Source: Akkermansiaceae bacterium | Lineage (GTDB): Bacteria; Verrucomicrobiota; Verrucomicrobiia; Verrucomicrobiales; DEV007 | NCBI GenBank assembly: GCA_024233005.1 | Contig: JACKQE010000003.1 | Location: 248,001 to 312,000 of the forward strand | Direction: 5' to 3' | DNA length: 64,000 nucleotides | Shown here: piece by piece, positions 33,283 through 42,880 of the stretch | Position numbering within the stretch: position 1 is the first letter of the stretch | Layout of the letters: the number at the start of each line of letters is the position of its first letter | Translations under genes and position numbers: made by a program | The notes under the pieces: model-generated | The model's database searches: none | Told to the model about the DNA's origin: nothing | What the model saw: only the letters and a program-made list of their open reading frames with translations

Positions 33283-33753
33283 TTAAAAGGAATCTAACAT
33301 GGCCTCACGGGCCATCGCCACTTTCTCATTGGTCCGGCGAAGCCGGCGGCTGAGTTGGGTGGCCACGTTGTAAAGAAGGCGGCTGGCTGGTTCGGGATGG
33401 GCTTTGATAAAATCTGCCAACCGGTTCCGGTCGATTTTCCAAATCTGGGAGAGGGCCTTGGCCACGACACTGGCACTTGCCTTGCCGGGATCGAAAATAT
33501 TGACCTCCCCAATGGTGTCTCCACTTTTGACCGTTCCCAACAAGACTGACCGCCCCGTCGTTTCGGTCTGCACGTGTAGCCTCCCAAAAATCACCAGAAA
33601 GAGGGAGTCCTGCTCATGTCCTTCCTCAATAATGGTGTCCCCGTCGTTGGCGGTGATGAAATCTCCGAAAGACCCCAGTTCGATTCTTTCGGCATCACTC
33701 AAATTCTCGGCAAAGCCCATGGGGGGCAGGTCAGGTTTGGGGGCATCACTCAT
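33283..33753 (-). CDS. Cyclic-nucleotide-binding-domain protein
   Basis: A 156-residue single-domain protein. The beta-roll is recognisable: NDGDTIIEEGHEQDSLFLVIFGRL, then the phosphate-binding cassette region GDTIGEVNIFD, then a C-terminal helix (LLYNVATQLSRRLRRTNEK-like). The cassette Arg that contacts cyclic-nucleotide phosphate in CAP-type domains is missing (GKASASV instead of PRxAT), so the ligand may differ or be absent. There is no DNA-binding domain. It may act as a small sensor or adaptor. Confidence 0.8.
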   Translation of the reverse strand: MSDAPKPDLPPMGFAENLSDAERIELGSFGDFITANDGDTIIEEGHEQDSLFLVIFGRLHVQTETTGRSVLLGTVKSGDTIGEVNIFDPGKASASVVAKALSQIWKIDRNRLADFIKAHPEPASRLLYNVATQLSRRLRRTNEKVAMAREAMLDSF

Positions 33754-33872
33754 GATCCCAAAGTGTAACCGAATTCCTGCGGGACGCCAGATGGTTTTTT
33801 AGGCCTTGAATTTGAATCCGCAAGCCCCTCAACCGCCCCTCGCCGACGAAGATCCACGGGACGGAAAGCCCG

Positions 33873-34766
33873 ATGCGGCTTACACTTGCTGCCGTGACTC
33901 CCCCAGTGCCCCTCACCACCCGCTTTGCCCCGAGCCCGACGGGCCGGCTCCATCTGGGGCACGCCTACGCCGCCTTGATGGCTTGGAATGCGGCCCGGCA
34001 AACTCCTGGAGGAAGATTTCTAGTCAGGATCGAAGACATCGACAGCACCCGGTGCCGGCAGGAGTTTGAAGCCGGCATTTTTGAGGACCTCCAGTGGCTG
34101 GGGCTCTCTTGGGAAGAACCGGTGCGGCGACAATCGGAGCACCTCGGGGAATACGCCAAGATCGCCGACTCCCTGACCCGACAAGGATTTCTCTATCCCT
34201 GCTTCTGCACCCGCAAAGACATCCAACGTGAAATCGAAGCCGCCGGAGGCGCTCCACAAGGCCCCGAAGGACCGCTCTACCCCGGCACCTGCCGCCATCT
34301 CGACCCGGAGGAACGACAACGCCGGATTGATTCGGGAGAAAGCCACGCCCTCCGTCTCGACCTGGCGGTGGCTCTAAGCCAGTTGCGCGATCAGCCCTCC
34401 TTGGCATGGCAGGATGAATGGAAAGGCCGACAAACCGCACATCCCGCGCAGCTGGGAGACGTGGTCCTGGTTCGCAAGGATATCGGCACCAGCTACCACC
34501 TGGCCGTGGTCTGGGACGATGCGGTCCAAGGAGTAAACCTCGTCACCCGTGGCGAAGATCTTTTTGCCGCCACTCATTTGCACCGGCTCCTGCAGGCCTT
34601 GCTGGGACTCCCCTGCCCCCATTACGCCCATCATGGCTTGATCCGCGACAGCGACGGCCTGCGCCTTGCCAAGCGCGACGGCGCCCGCTCACTGGCCGAA
34701 CTCAGATCCCAAGGCTGGAGTCCCGAACAAGTCCGGAAAGCAGTCGGCTTAGTAGAGTCGGGCTGA
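33873..34766 (+). CDS. gluQ: Glutamyl-Q tRNA(Asp) synthetase
   Basis: A 297-residue class I aminoacyl-tRNA-synthetase-like enzyme lacking the anticodon-binding domain, the mark of GluQ-RS, which glutamylates queuosine in tRNA(Asp). The HIGH-type motif is in FAPSPTGRLHLGHAYAA, the KMSKS counterpart is AKRDGA near residue 268, and zinc ligands are present (CFC, then Y...TC). The true start may be downstream of 33873. The stop overlaps the convergent SGNH gene. It fits with queC at 59 kb, which makes the queuosine precursor. Confidence 0.92.
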   Translation: MRLTLAAVTPPVPLTTRFAPSPTGRLHLGHAYAALMAWNAARQTPGGRFLVRIEDIDSTRCRQEFEAGIFEDLQWLGLSWEEPVRRQSEHLGEYAKIADSLTRQGFLYPCFCTRKDIQREIEAAGGAPQGPEGPLYPGTCRHLDPEERQRRIDSGESHALRLDLAVALSQLRDQPSLAWQDEWKGRQTAHPAQLGDVVLVRKDIGTSYHLAVVWDDAVQGVNLVTRGEDLFAATHLHRLLQALLGLPCPHYAHHGLIRDSDGLRLAKRDGARSLAELRSQGWSPEQVRKAVGLVESG

Positions 34767-37001
34767 CCAGCTAGGCGCAAGTCCCGTCGCCGTCACCAGC
34801 CTCAGGGTCACCAGTCCACGGGCATCACGCGGAGACATCCCAGGATCGTTGAGCAACCAGGTCCGTTCCGGCGGAAACTGGGGGCCGGCCTCCCCCGGGG
34901 TCGGTAGACGCAGGCTGAAGGACAGGCCGAGAATGCCATCCCGCTGCTCCAGTTTGCGCTCGTTCCGGTAGAGATAGACCCATGGGATGCGGAATTCAAA
35001 ACGCTTCGTCCCATCCGCGTTGGTCTTCAATGCCACCGGGAAGCCGGCACGATCGAGAGTCTGGTCATATCCGTTCCCAAAAACCGCAAGGGGAGGACGA
35101 TCGACCGTACCGGGTCCATCGGTAACGCCCGCCTGAAAGCGAAGAAAGTCGACGTATCCGAAAGTACGGCATTCCTCGGTGGGACGGGCATCCAGGCGGA
35201 CTTCCGCAAGCAGCGCAAAAGGAGGATTCCCCCCGGTCGGATCCTCGATCAACTGTAGATTGCGGCCCGGCATCGTCGTCGTGAAATAAAGCCAGGTTTC
35301 ATCCGCATCAATCCGCAAGGAGGCCTCCTGATCATCGGGCGCCACTTTGAGAAGCCCAGAGCGCGTCTCCGCGTAATCGGACTGACTCTGCAAAGGAACC
35401 TTCTGACCAAGGACAATATCTCTGGTGAATTCCATCTCACGACGGTAGACCAGTTTTTGGCCGTTCACGGTGGCTTCCAATCGGACGGGAAACTTCTTGC
35501 GCAGGAGATCCTTCGCAAAACCAGGACTGAAGGAAACGAAATACTGAACCGACCCGACCGGTGGCAACTCGAAAGTGCCTTCAGCTTTCTGATCTCCGAA
35601 GAAAAAGACATACTGCCCCGCCACCGCCTCTTTGGAGCCGTTGAGAAATGCCCACTGAATCTGAATCGTATCCGTCACATCAGTCATGGCTTTGGAGATC
35701 CATTCCACACCGACCGGATTGAGCCGGGTCACGCAATCGTGCAACTCGGTCTGACGGTCATCAGCAATCAGATAACTGAGACGCGCCAATCCGTCCCCCA
35801 GATCAGTGGACACCTCCAAAGCCCCGGATCCCGGCTGACCAGGGGTACGGTAAATCAACTCGATTTCCTGCTTTTTCCCCGCTGCGAGAAGAAAAGAATG
35901 ATTCGTCGAGGTGGCGGTCAGCCAATGGCCGACGGGAAGAGCGCACAAATGGACTTGACGGTCTTCCTCCACTTGGCTTCGGACAGTGAGCGTGACCACC
36001 ACTTCCTCTCCCCGAGCATGCGCTTTGGCGGTGACTTTGTAGGCGGTCGCCTTGGTTTCATTAACCAGGTTTTCATAGAGCGCGCTGCCCATGAACTTCT
36101 GGGTCTCATGGTTCGGGTGCAGGTCATCATCAGGCTTTCCCGCCTCAAAATGGAACATGGTGTGGAGACGGTCAGAAACCTGAGTGATAGCCGCTTCAGA
36201 CTCATAATTGGCAGGCACGGCCCCACCCAGCGAGGCGGTGTATTTCCCGAAATCCATGAAAAAAACGCTATTTTCCGCGGCCACCTCCTCCGCCACGGTG
36301 GCATAAGGTCGGGTCAACCCCCACTCGACCGGCTCAGGAAATCCCCGGATGAGATTCGGAGCCATCACGATCACATCAACCCCACGTCGCCGGCATTCCT
36401 CAACAACTTGGGACAGCGAGCGCCGGTAGGTGTCCAAGGAAAGATTTTGTTTGGAATCGTTGATTCCGTAATTCACCAACACCAGGTCAGGGTCATTGAG
36501 GAAGGCGGTGGTGGTCAAATATTGCAAGGCATCCACGGCGGTCCGCCCCCCGACGGCTAGATTCTCCACCTGAATTTCCTTCCCGAGATGCTCGTCCCAC
36601 TTCTGCCTTTTGCCCTTTGGGGCGTTCACCATTCTGACGCCACCGGTATAGAAAAATCTCTTGGCCAGCATGGTGCCAAACTTGGCCACATACCCCTCGA
36701 TGAAATCTTCACTCGTGTCCGGCACCGGCGTATAAACACGGGTCACACTGTCGCCCAGGGCAACAATGTGAACACGATCACGCCGTTCCAATTTGCGAAA
36801 CGTCCGCGGGATAAACCCTTTCAATCGCTCGCGCTGCTGGGCCGTCAACACTCCGGGGTTCGGATTGTCTTCGCTCTCCCCCGGCCCGGCGGACGAAGCC
36901 GGAACCGTGTCCGAAGGCAGCACCGACGCTTCCTGAGTGCGCCCCAAGACCCCCATCAGCAGCCCCCCGGCCACTGCCATCAATAGTAAAAAACCTCTCA
37001 T
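34749..37001 (-). CDS. Large SGNH/GDSL-type hydrolase
   Basis: A 750-residue exported protein with a signal peptide (FLLLMAVAGGLLMGVLG). The SGNH triad and oxyanion residues are placed well: Ser85 in ALGDSVTR, Gly in NLAVGGR, Asn181 in NYGIND, and Asp292/His295 in DDLHPN. The remaining 400 residues are beta-rich and look like added ligand-binding or adhesion domains. Members act as esterases, often on acetylated glycans. It ends over the convergent gluQ gene with an 18-base overlap. The 5' flank to 37131 is AT-rich and should hold the promoter. Confidence 0.85.
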   Translation of the reverse strand: MRGFLLLMAVAGGLLMGVLGRTQEASVLPSDTVPASSAGPGESEDNPNPGVLTAQQRERLKGFIPRTFRKLERRDRVHIVALGDSVTRVYTPVPDTSEDFIEGYVAKFGTMLAKRFFYTGGVRMVNAPKGKRQKWDEHLGKEIQVENLAVGGRTAVDALQYLTTTAFLNDPDLVLVNYGINDSKQNLSLDTYRRSLSQVVEECRRRGVDVIVMAPNLIRGFPEPVEWGLTRPYATVAEEVAAENSVFFMDFGKYTASLGGAVPANYESEAAITQVSDRLHTMFHFEAGKPDDDLHPNHETQKFMGSALYENLVNETKATAYKVTAKAHARGEEVVVTLTVRSQVEEDRQVHLCALPVGHWLTATSTNHSFLLAAGKKQEIELIYRTPGQPGSGALEVSTDLGDGLARLSYLIADDRQTELHDCVTRLNPVGVEWISKAMTDVTDTIQIQWAFLNGSKEAVAGQYVFFFGDQKAEGTFELPPVGSVQYFVSFSPGFAKDLLRKKFPVRLEATVNGQKLVYRREMEFTRDIVLGQKVPLQSQSDYAETRSGLLKVAPDDQEASLRIDADETWLYFTTTMPGRNLQLIEDPTGGNPPFALLAEVRLDARPTEECRTFGYVDFLRFQAGVTDGPGTVDRPPLAVFGNGYDQTLDRAGFPVALKTNADGTKRFEFRIPWVYLYRNERKLEQRDGILGLSFSLRLPTPGEAGPQFPPERTWLLNDPGMSPRDARGLVTLRLVTATGLAPSWSARLY

Positions 37002-37131
37002 CCTTGATATTCAAAAATGTAAAATATTCCAACTTTGAAAAAAATCTCGTGGAAAAATTTAAAATTATCGTCGCCCTGACAGGGCCTGCTTGTCAAATGG
37101 GCTTCGCCAAATTCTCCGGTTGCATCCCGGA

Positions 37132-37854
37132 ATGATAAGCCAGAAACTACCCGCCATGCGCTCCCCTCTCATCAGGGAAATCCCTGCCCATGAACGCCCA
37201 CGAGAGAAACTTGCCACCCGCGGCCCAGCCTCCCTTTCAGATGCGGAATTGCTGGCGATTTTCTTCGGCACCGGGACCGCCGGCCTCAGCGCCATCGATC
37301 TCGGGCGCCAGCTTCTGGAGAGCCACGGCTCCCTGCAGCAACTTTCCCGAGCCACCGTGGCGGAACTCGCCTCTGAAAAGGGAATCGGCCCCGCCAAAGC
37401 CGCCCAATTGGCGGCGGTCTTTGAATTTGGCAGGCGCCTCGCTAGGGAGCGAATAGTCGAAAACCGCATCGACACCCCGGAGGCTGTGTTTGGCCTGCTC
37501 GGGGGTGAAATGCAGGCACTCCACCAGGAATCCGTTCGCGCCATCCTCCTCAATTCAAGACTGAATCTGATTCGGGTCCTGGAAATCACCCGGGGAAGCA
37601 TCAATGAAAGCCTGGCCCCACCCCGGGAAATCTTGCGTGCCGCCGTCGTGGCCTCGGCTTATGGCTTCATCCTCGCCCACAACCACCCCTCCGGAGATCC
37701 AGCCCCGAGCGGAGCGGACCGAGCCCTGACCCGCCAGGTAAAGGCCGCCGCCGAATTATTGCGGATCGAGTTCCTCGACCACATCATCATCGGATCCCCA
37801 TCTGAGTCGAACCACCAGCCCTATTTCAGCTTCCGGGAGTCAGGAATGCTTTAA
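37132..37854 (+). CDS. radC: RadC family JAB-domain protein
   Basis: About 240 residues from the ATG at 37132; 37156 (MRSPLIREIP) is a strong alternative. An N-terminal helix-hairpin-helix region (EKGIGPAKAAQLAAVFEFG) is followed by a JAMM/MPN-type metal site: Glu near QESVRAILLNS and the H-x-H-P-S-G-D motif in AHNHPSGDPAPSGAD. The family was linked to DNA repair but its true activity is unsettled. The gene is divergent from the SGNH hydrolase with an AT-rich spacer and is followed 78 bases later by lpxA. Confidence 0.9.
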   Translation: MISQKLPAMRSPLIREIPAHERPREKLATRGPASLSDAELLAIFFGTGTAGLSAIDLGRQLLESHGSLQQLSRATVAELASEKGIGPAKAAQLAAVFEFGRRLARERIVENRIDTPEAVFGLLGGEMQALHQESVRAILLNSRLNLIRVLEITRGSINESLAPPREILRAAVVASAYGFILAHNHPSGDPAPSGADRALTRQVKAAAELLRIEFLDHIIIGSPSESNHQPYFSFRESGML

Positions 37855-37932
37855 GTCCGAGGCAAAACCGTGCCTTGACTCCTCTGCGGTTTGCGACCAA
37901 GTGCGCATCCTGAAAAGTCTTGAGCACTATTG

Positions 37933-38733
37933 ATGAATATCCATCCGGCAGCAATTGTTCACCCCGACGCCCAAATCGGAGAAGGCGTCACGATTGGCCC
38001 CTTCAGCATTGTGGAGGCAGGGGCCGTGATCGGCAACGACTGCACGATCGGGTCCCACAGCATGGTTCTGGGGAGCGTCACCCTCGGATCCGGCACCACC
38101 GTGGGGCACGGCAGCATTCTCGGAGCGAATCCCCAGTCTATTGGCTTCGATCCTGCTATTAGCTCACGCGTGGAGATTGGCCCCAACAACATCATCCGTG
38201 AGCATGTCACGATCCACCGGAGCACCATTCGTGACGGGGTGACGCGAGTCGGGGAAGGCAATTACCTGATGACTGGTGTCCATTTGGGACACGATGTGAC
38301 CATTGGTGACAACAACATTCTCGCAAACAACTGCCTGCTCGGAGGGCACGTTGTCCTGGGGAACCGGAGCTTCCTTGGGGGCGGCTCGGTCTTCCATCAG
38401 TTTGTCCGACTGGGAGATTTCGTAATGATCCGGGGCATCGTGGGGATCGGAAAGGATGTGCCCCATTACGTCGCCTGCGGCGCTGTCAACCGCGTCGCAG
38501 GCCTCAATATCGTCGGCTTGAGACGAGGCGGCTTCTCCCCAACTGTGCGGACGGAGATCAAAAAAGCCTTCAATTTGGTTTACCGGGAAGGCCTCAATCT
38601 GTCCCAGGCCTTGAGCAAGGCCGCTGAGTCCACCTGGATCCCCGAAGCCCAAACTTTTTTCGACTTCCTTTCCGTAAAATCGTCCAGAGGTTATTGTTTG
38701 ACTCTGATGAGGACACTTGAGGATGCAGACTGA
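37933..38733 (+). CDS. lpxA: UDP-N-acetylglucosamine acyltransferase LpxA
   Basis: A 267-residue left-handed beta-helix protein made of hexapeptide repeats (IHPAAIVHPDAQIGEGVTIG). The catalytic-type His is at about residue 120 in HLGHDVTIG, and the following ILANNCLLGGHVVLG and SVFHQF match LpxA closely. It starts lipid A synthesis by transferring a 3-hydroxyacyl chain to UDP-GlcNAc. I use the ATG at 37933; the in-frame TTG just before it is unlikely. It is not beside lpxD, fabZ or lpxB. LptD follows downstream. Confidence 0.9.
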   Translation: MNIHPAAIVHPDAQIGEGVTIGPFSIVEAGAVIGNDCTIGSHSMVLGSVTLGSGTTVGHGSILGANPQSIGFDPAISSRVEIGPNNIIREHVTIHRSTIRDGVTRVGEGNYLMTGVHLGHDVTIGDNNILANNCLLGGHVVLGNRSFLGGGSVFHQFVRLGDFVMIRGIVGIGKDVPHYVACGAVNRVAGLNIVGLRRGGFSPTVRTEIKKAFNLVYREGLNLSQALSKAAESTWIPEAQTFFDFLSVKSSRGYCLTLMRTLEDAD

Positions 38734-38754
38734 GCCCGCCAATGTTTCAAGAAA

Positions 38755-38786
38755 CGAAAAAAATCCTGTTTTTTCGGTGGTTTTTT
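38755..38786 (+). terminator. Weak hairpin after lpxA
   Basis: CGAAAAAA (38755-38762) can pair with TTTTTTCG (38769-38776), followed by GTGG and TTTTTT. It is an AT-rich stem, so its strength as a terminator is doubtful. Confidence 0.3.
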
Positions 38787-38869
38787 CCCCGGTACGTTGG
38801 TAAAGAGTGATGTGTCGGAGTGTTCGAAATTATAAGCATTTGAATTAATCCGAATTAATACGATTTTTG

Positions 38870-41302
38870 ATGTCGGCTTACCAACTCAACGCCTTAACCA
38901 TGACGTTTTGCACCAACTCTCCTACGAAGAGAGAGGTTTCCCCACCCATTTTTGTGTGGTTGATGATTCTCTTCGGTCTGTGTTTCCAATCCACCATTTA
39001 CGGTCAAGACGCTCCTGCGGCTGACGATTCTGGATTCCAGATCAACAGTGACAACACCACCTTTGACCAAGCGTTAGGAATCGCCCGCGCCAAAGGAAAC
39101 GTTGAAATCAAAATTGGAGGAACGGTTATCCAAGCCGGCGAAGCGGAATTCCACCAAACCACCGGAAAGGTCTATGCCCGCGACAACGCCCGGGTATTCA
39201 AAGATGGCGCCCTGTTCACTGGTGAAGAAATTATTTACGACACCAACACCGGTGAAGTGGTGTCCAACGAGTTCCGCAGTTCCTTTGACCCTGTGTTCTA
39301 TGAAGCGGAAAACATCAAGGTTCCCACCGGCGATGAAGGCCAGATGATCGAACTCCACGATGCCACCCTGACATCGCATGACAATGCAGATCCCAATTTC
39401 AGGGTCAAAGCCAAGACCATCCGGATTTACCCTGGTGAGCGGGTCGTTTTCAAAAATTTGAAAGTTTATGCCGGGAATGCCCCTGTCTTGTGGTTGCCCT
39501 ACCTCTCCCAGCCTTTGGACGATGAGTTAGGTTACTACTTCGTCCCCGGCTTCAATAGCACTTGGGGAGCTTTCCTACTGAACCAATACGGGTTCATGAT
39601 TCAGGACCACACCTTGGCGAAAGCTCACTTGGACCTCCGTTCCGAGCGCGGACTGGCCGGCGGTATTGAATTCGAATCCGTCCGTCACCACGACAACAAA
39701 AATTTCGGCAACCTTAACCTTTACTACGCGAACGATCAGGATCCGCAGACCGCTTTCAATGGCAGAGTGAGGAATGATCCTGTCGATTCGGACCGTTACC
39801 GGGTGAATTTCCAGCACCGGGTCTATCTCCCTGGACCTGAAGAAAGCACCCTCTATCTCGATATCGACATCAACAAACTGAGCGACCAATACTTTTATCA
39901 GGACTTCTTTCCTCAGGAGTTCCGCACGGATCCCCAACCGGACAACTTGATCAACCTGGTCAAGTCCCATCCTCGGGGCACCATTTCATTGCTGGCCCGG
40001 GCTCAATTAAATGACTTTTTCCAGACCGACACCCGTCTTCCGGAACTGGCCGTTGATGTCACCAACGCCCCTCTGTTTGATTCGGGGCTTTTCTACACGG
40101 GATACACAACAGTCGGTATTCTGGATGAAGACCTTGGCTACAATGAAGAGAATTTGATCGCCCAGCGCGATGCGAACCAAGAGATCATCCGTCAGATGCA
40201 ACTCGGTAACTACGTGATTCGTGGCGCCGATCTGGTCGACAAGACAACGGGGAAACTGATCAAGGAAAGCTACGACCAACTGGGCAATGAGTCCCTCATG
40301 ACCACGATCGAGAGGGAACTCCAAGCTCGTGGATATGGGCGCTTTGACACCTATCACGAAATCTCCTATCCGGGCCAGATTGGGAATTTCCTCAATATCG
40401 TCCCGAAAGCCGGCGTTGGTTACACGAGTTACACCAACATCGACAGCCCGGACATCGACTCTTTCGACCGCACCACTCTCCATGCCGGGATCGACTCCTC
40501 ACTGAAGTTCTCCAAGCTCTACCCCGAAGTGGAGAATGCGGCGCTCGGGTTGCATGGGCTTCGTCACATCGTGCAGCCCTATCTCAATTACTCGTGGGTC
40601 TCAACGGATGAGATTGGAAACAATTTCACCCCCATCGACCGCCTCTCACCAACCACCCGGTTGCGTCCCCTCGACATCCCCCGCTACACCGCGGTCGATG
40701 GCATCAATGACTGGAACATTGTGCGTTACGGCATTGGAAACCGTTTCCTGACCAAACGTGACGGGGGCGCCCACAATTGGTTGTCCATCAATTCCTATTT
40801 CGAGAGTTACTTGGATGATCCTGAATTCAACCGGGACGTTTCCAACCTCTTCACTGATGTGACTTGGAATCCTCTGCCCTGGATGAGTGCCCAGATCAAT
40901 TCCCAGCTGCCCGTGTTCAACGATCCGATGGAATTCACGGAGGTTCAAAGCAATCTCTACTTCATGCCCACCGATTGGTTCCGTTTCAATGTGGGTTACT
41001 ATTACCTGCAGGATCATCCCTTCTTCCTCGACTCTAACCTTGTCTCGATTGGGACCTATACCCGTCTGGGCGAACAGTGGGGTTTCTCCACCTCCCATCG
41101 GTTTGAAGCTGAGGACAACACTTTGGAGATCCAGCAGTACCAACTGCATCGTGACTTGGCCAGTTGGACGGCTGGAATTGGCGCCATCATTCGCGACAAC
41201 CGCGGAGGTAAGGAGGAATTCGGAATCCTGATGAGCCTGACCTTGAAAGCCTTCCCGCGTCTTTCGGTTCCGCTTGATTTGGAGCCCGGATCGGGCCGTT
41301 GA
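38870..41302 (+). CDS. lptD: LPS-assembly outer-membrane protein LptD
   Basis: About 810 residues from the ATG at 38870; the ATG at 38900 gives a tighter signal peptide (FVWLMILFGLCFQSTIYGQ) and may be the true one. The mature N-terminus is an OstA/LptA-type beta-jellyroll (NTTFDQALGIARAKGNVEI, KVYARDNARVFKDGALFTGEEI-like). It is followed by VLWLPYLSQP, then a long C-terminal beta-barrel with alternating aromatic strands. LptD with LptE inserts lipopolysaccharide into the outer membrane. Upstream 38787-38869 is AT-rich with two GAATTAAT units. A clear terminator follows. Confidence 0.85.
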   Translation: MSAYQLNALTMTFCTNSPTKREVSPPIFVWLMILFGLCFQSTIYGQDAPAADDSGFQINSDNTTFDQALGIARAKGNVEIKIGGTVIQAGEAEFHQTTGKVYARDNARVFKDGALFTGEEIIYDTNTGEVVSNEFRSSFDPVFYEAENIKVPTGDEGQMIELHDATLTSHDNADPNFRVKAKTIRIYPGERVVFKNLKVYAGNAPVLWLPYLSQPLDDELGYYFVPGFNSTWGAFLLNQYGFMIQDHTLAKAHLDLRSERGLAGGIEFESVRHHDNKNFGNLNLYYANDQDPQTAFNGRVRNDPVDSDRYRVNFQHRVYLPGPEESTLYLDIDINKLSDQYFYQDFFPQEFRTDPQPDNLINLVKSHPRGTISLLARAQLNDFFQTDTRLPELAVDVTNAPLFDSGLFYTGYTTVGILDEDLGYNEENLIAQRDANQEIIRQMQLGNYVIRGADLVDKTTGKLIKESYDQLGNESLMTTIERELQARGYGRFDTYHEISYPGQIGNFLNIVPKAGVGYTSYTNIDSPDIDSFDRTTLHAGIDSSLKFSKLYPEVENAALGLHGLRHIVQPYLNYSWVSTDEIGNNFTPIDRLSPTTRLRPLDIPRYTAVDGINDWNIVRYGIGNRFLTKRDGGAHNWLSINSYFESYLDDPEFNRDVSNLFTDVTWNPLPWMSAQINSQLPVFNDPMEFTEVQSNLYFMPTDWFRFNVGYYYLQDHPFFLDSNLVSIGTYTRLGEQWGFSTSHRFEAEDNTLEIQQYQLHRDLASWTAGIGAIIRDNRGGKEEFGILMSLTLKAFPRLSVPLDLEPGSGR

Positions 41303-41328
41303 TGGACAGCGCCACTCTTTGAACGCCG

Positions 41329-41359
41329 AAAAGCCCGCGACCTGTTTGCGGGCTTTTTT
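41329..41359. terminator. Intrinsic terminator shared by lptD and the ABC ATPase gene
   Basis: The stem AAAAGCCCGC / GCGGGCTTTTTT with a 9-base loop (41339-41347) ends in a T-run after lptD. The reversed A-run makes it work in both directions, and the convergent ABC gene stops four bases beyond. Confidence 0.9.
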
Positions 41360-41362
41360 GTG

Positions 41363-42856
41363 TTATTCTCCCATCGCGGCGGCGAGTACCTCCGCTTGAG
41401 TGGTGTCCCCTGGCCGGGCAAACTCGGAAACCACTTTCCCTTCCCGCATCACCAGAAGCCGATCGCTCATTCCCAAAACCTCCAAGAGATCACTGGAAAT
41501 CAACAGGATGGCCTTGCCATCATTCGCGAGAGACCGGATGTGACGGTGGATTTCATACCGCGCCCCGGCATCAATCCCCCGGGTCGGCTCATCGAAAAGA
41601 AGCACCTCCGCATTTCTTTCGAGCCATTTGGCCAGGACCACCTTCTGCTGATTGCCTCCCGAGAGAGTCCCCACGACTTGATCGGGTCGTGCCAAACGGA
41701 TTCCGAACCTTTCTCCATGGCGCGCAAACGCGGCAGTCTCCTGCCTGGCTGACAGCACACCCCATCGGGCAAATCGCCGCAGATTCGGCAGCGCAAAATT
41801 CGTCCGAACCCCATGACTGATGACAAGTCCCTGCCCTTTGCGATCCTCCGGCAAGAGAACAATCCCGGCACGAATGGCTTGGGCTGGTGATCGGAAACGA
41901 CGCGGTATGCCCTTCAAAATCATCGACCCCGTTGATGGCTGATCGGCCCCGGCCAGGAGTCGCGCCAGTTCCGACCTTCCGGCCCCAATAAGTCCCGTCA
42001 TTCCAAGGATTTCACCGGACCTGATTTCGAAACTCACCCGCTGAACAGCGGGCGGACGTCCCAAGTTCTCCAACCTCAACACGACGTTCCCGGTATTGGG
42101 CTGTTCCGCTCGATTGGGGAATTCTTGCGAAAGCGACCGTCCCACCATGTGCTCGATGAGCTGTGACCGGTCCAAAGTTCCTACGGGCCGGTCAATTACG
42201 GTTTTTCCATCCCTCAGGATATGGATGCGATCCGCAATACGACCAATTTCCTCCAACCGGTGACTGATGTAAACCAGCCCAAGCCCCCCCCGTTTCAACT
42301 CGCCCAACAAAGCGAGCAAGCGTTCGGTTTCCTCGTGGGTCAGCGATGCCGTGGGCTCATCGAGGATCAGAATCCGAGCCTGCACTCCCAAAGCACGGGC
42401 TATTTCCACCTGTTGCTGCTGGGCAATGGTGAGCCGGCCACATTTCACCTCCGGAGAAACCGCCAAACCGATGTGTTCCAACCACTCTTTCGCGAGCCGG
42501 GTTTCCTCTTTTCTCCTCAATACGCCAAACCGGGAGAGATCCCGCCCCAGAAACAGATTGTCCCTCACCGTCAGTTCTGGCACCAACGTCAGTTCCTGAT
42601 GGATGACCGCAATGCCGGCTTTGCTTGCGGCTCCAGGAGAGGCCAGCCGCAGGTTCTGCCCACGCATCCGCAGATTTCCACCATCCGGAGTTTGGGCTCC
42701 GGCGAGGATCTTGATGAGGGTGGATTTCCCGGCTCCATTTTCGCCCAATAGAGCGACGCACTCCCCTTCATGAAGATTCAGGGTGACCTCATCCAGTGCT
42801 CTGACACCCGGAAAGGACTTTGAGACATTCTCTATTTCCAGGAGAGGAGCCACCAC
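41363..42856 (-). CDS. Sugar ABC transporter ATP-binding protein (RbsA/MglA type)
   Basis: About 497 residues with two fused ATPase domains. Domain 1 has Walker A GENGAGKST and Walker B LILDEPTAS, with a degenerate signature (LTIAQQQQ). Domain 2 has a degenerate Walker A (GLIGAGRSE), signature LSGGNQQK and Walker B LLFDEPTRG. That asymmetry is normal for the RbsA/MglA/XylG family. There is no ATG; a GTG at 42856 or 42853, or TTG at 42859, must start it. It follows the binding-protein gene by about 25 bases. No permease gene is linked. Confidence 0.9.
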   Translation of the reverse strand: MVAPLLEIENVSKSFPGVRALDEVTLNLHEGECVALLGENGAGKSTLIKILAGAQTPDGGNLRMRGQNLRLASPGAASKAGIAVIHQELTLVPELTVRDNLFLGRDLSRFGVLRRKEETRLAKEWLEHIGLAVSPEVKCGRLTIAQQQQVEIARALGVQARILILDEPTASLTHEETERLLALLGELKRGGLGLVYISHRLEEIGRIADRIHILRDGKTVIDRPVGTLDRSQLIEHMVGRSLSQEFPNRAEQPNTGNVVLRLENLGRPPAVQRVSFEIRSGEILGMTGLIGAGRSELARLLAGADQPSTGSMILKGIPRRFRSPAQAIRAGIVLLPEDRKGQGLVISHGVRTNFALPNLRRFARWGVLSARQETAAFARHGERFGIRLARPDQVVGTLSGGNQQKVVLAKWLERNAEVLLFDEPTRGIDAGARYEIHRHIRSLANDGKAILLISSDLLEVLGMSDRLLVMREGKVVSEFARPGDTTQAEVLAAAMGE

Positions 42857-42880
42857 CAAAGATCAACAAGTTGAAACGTC

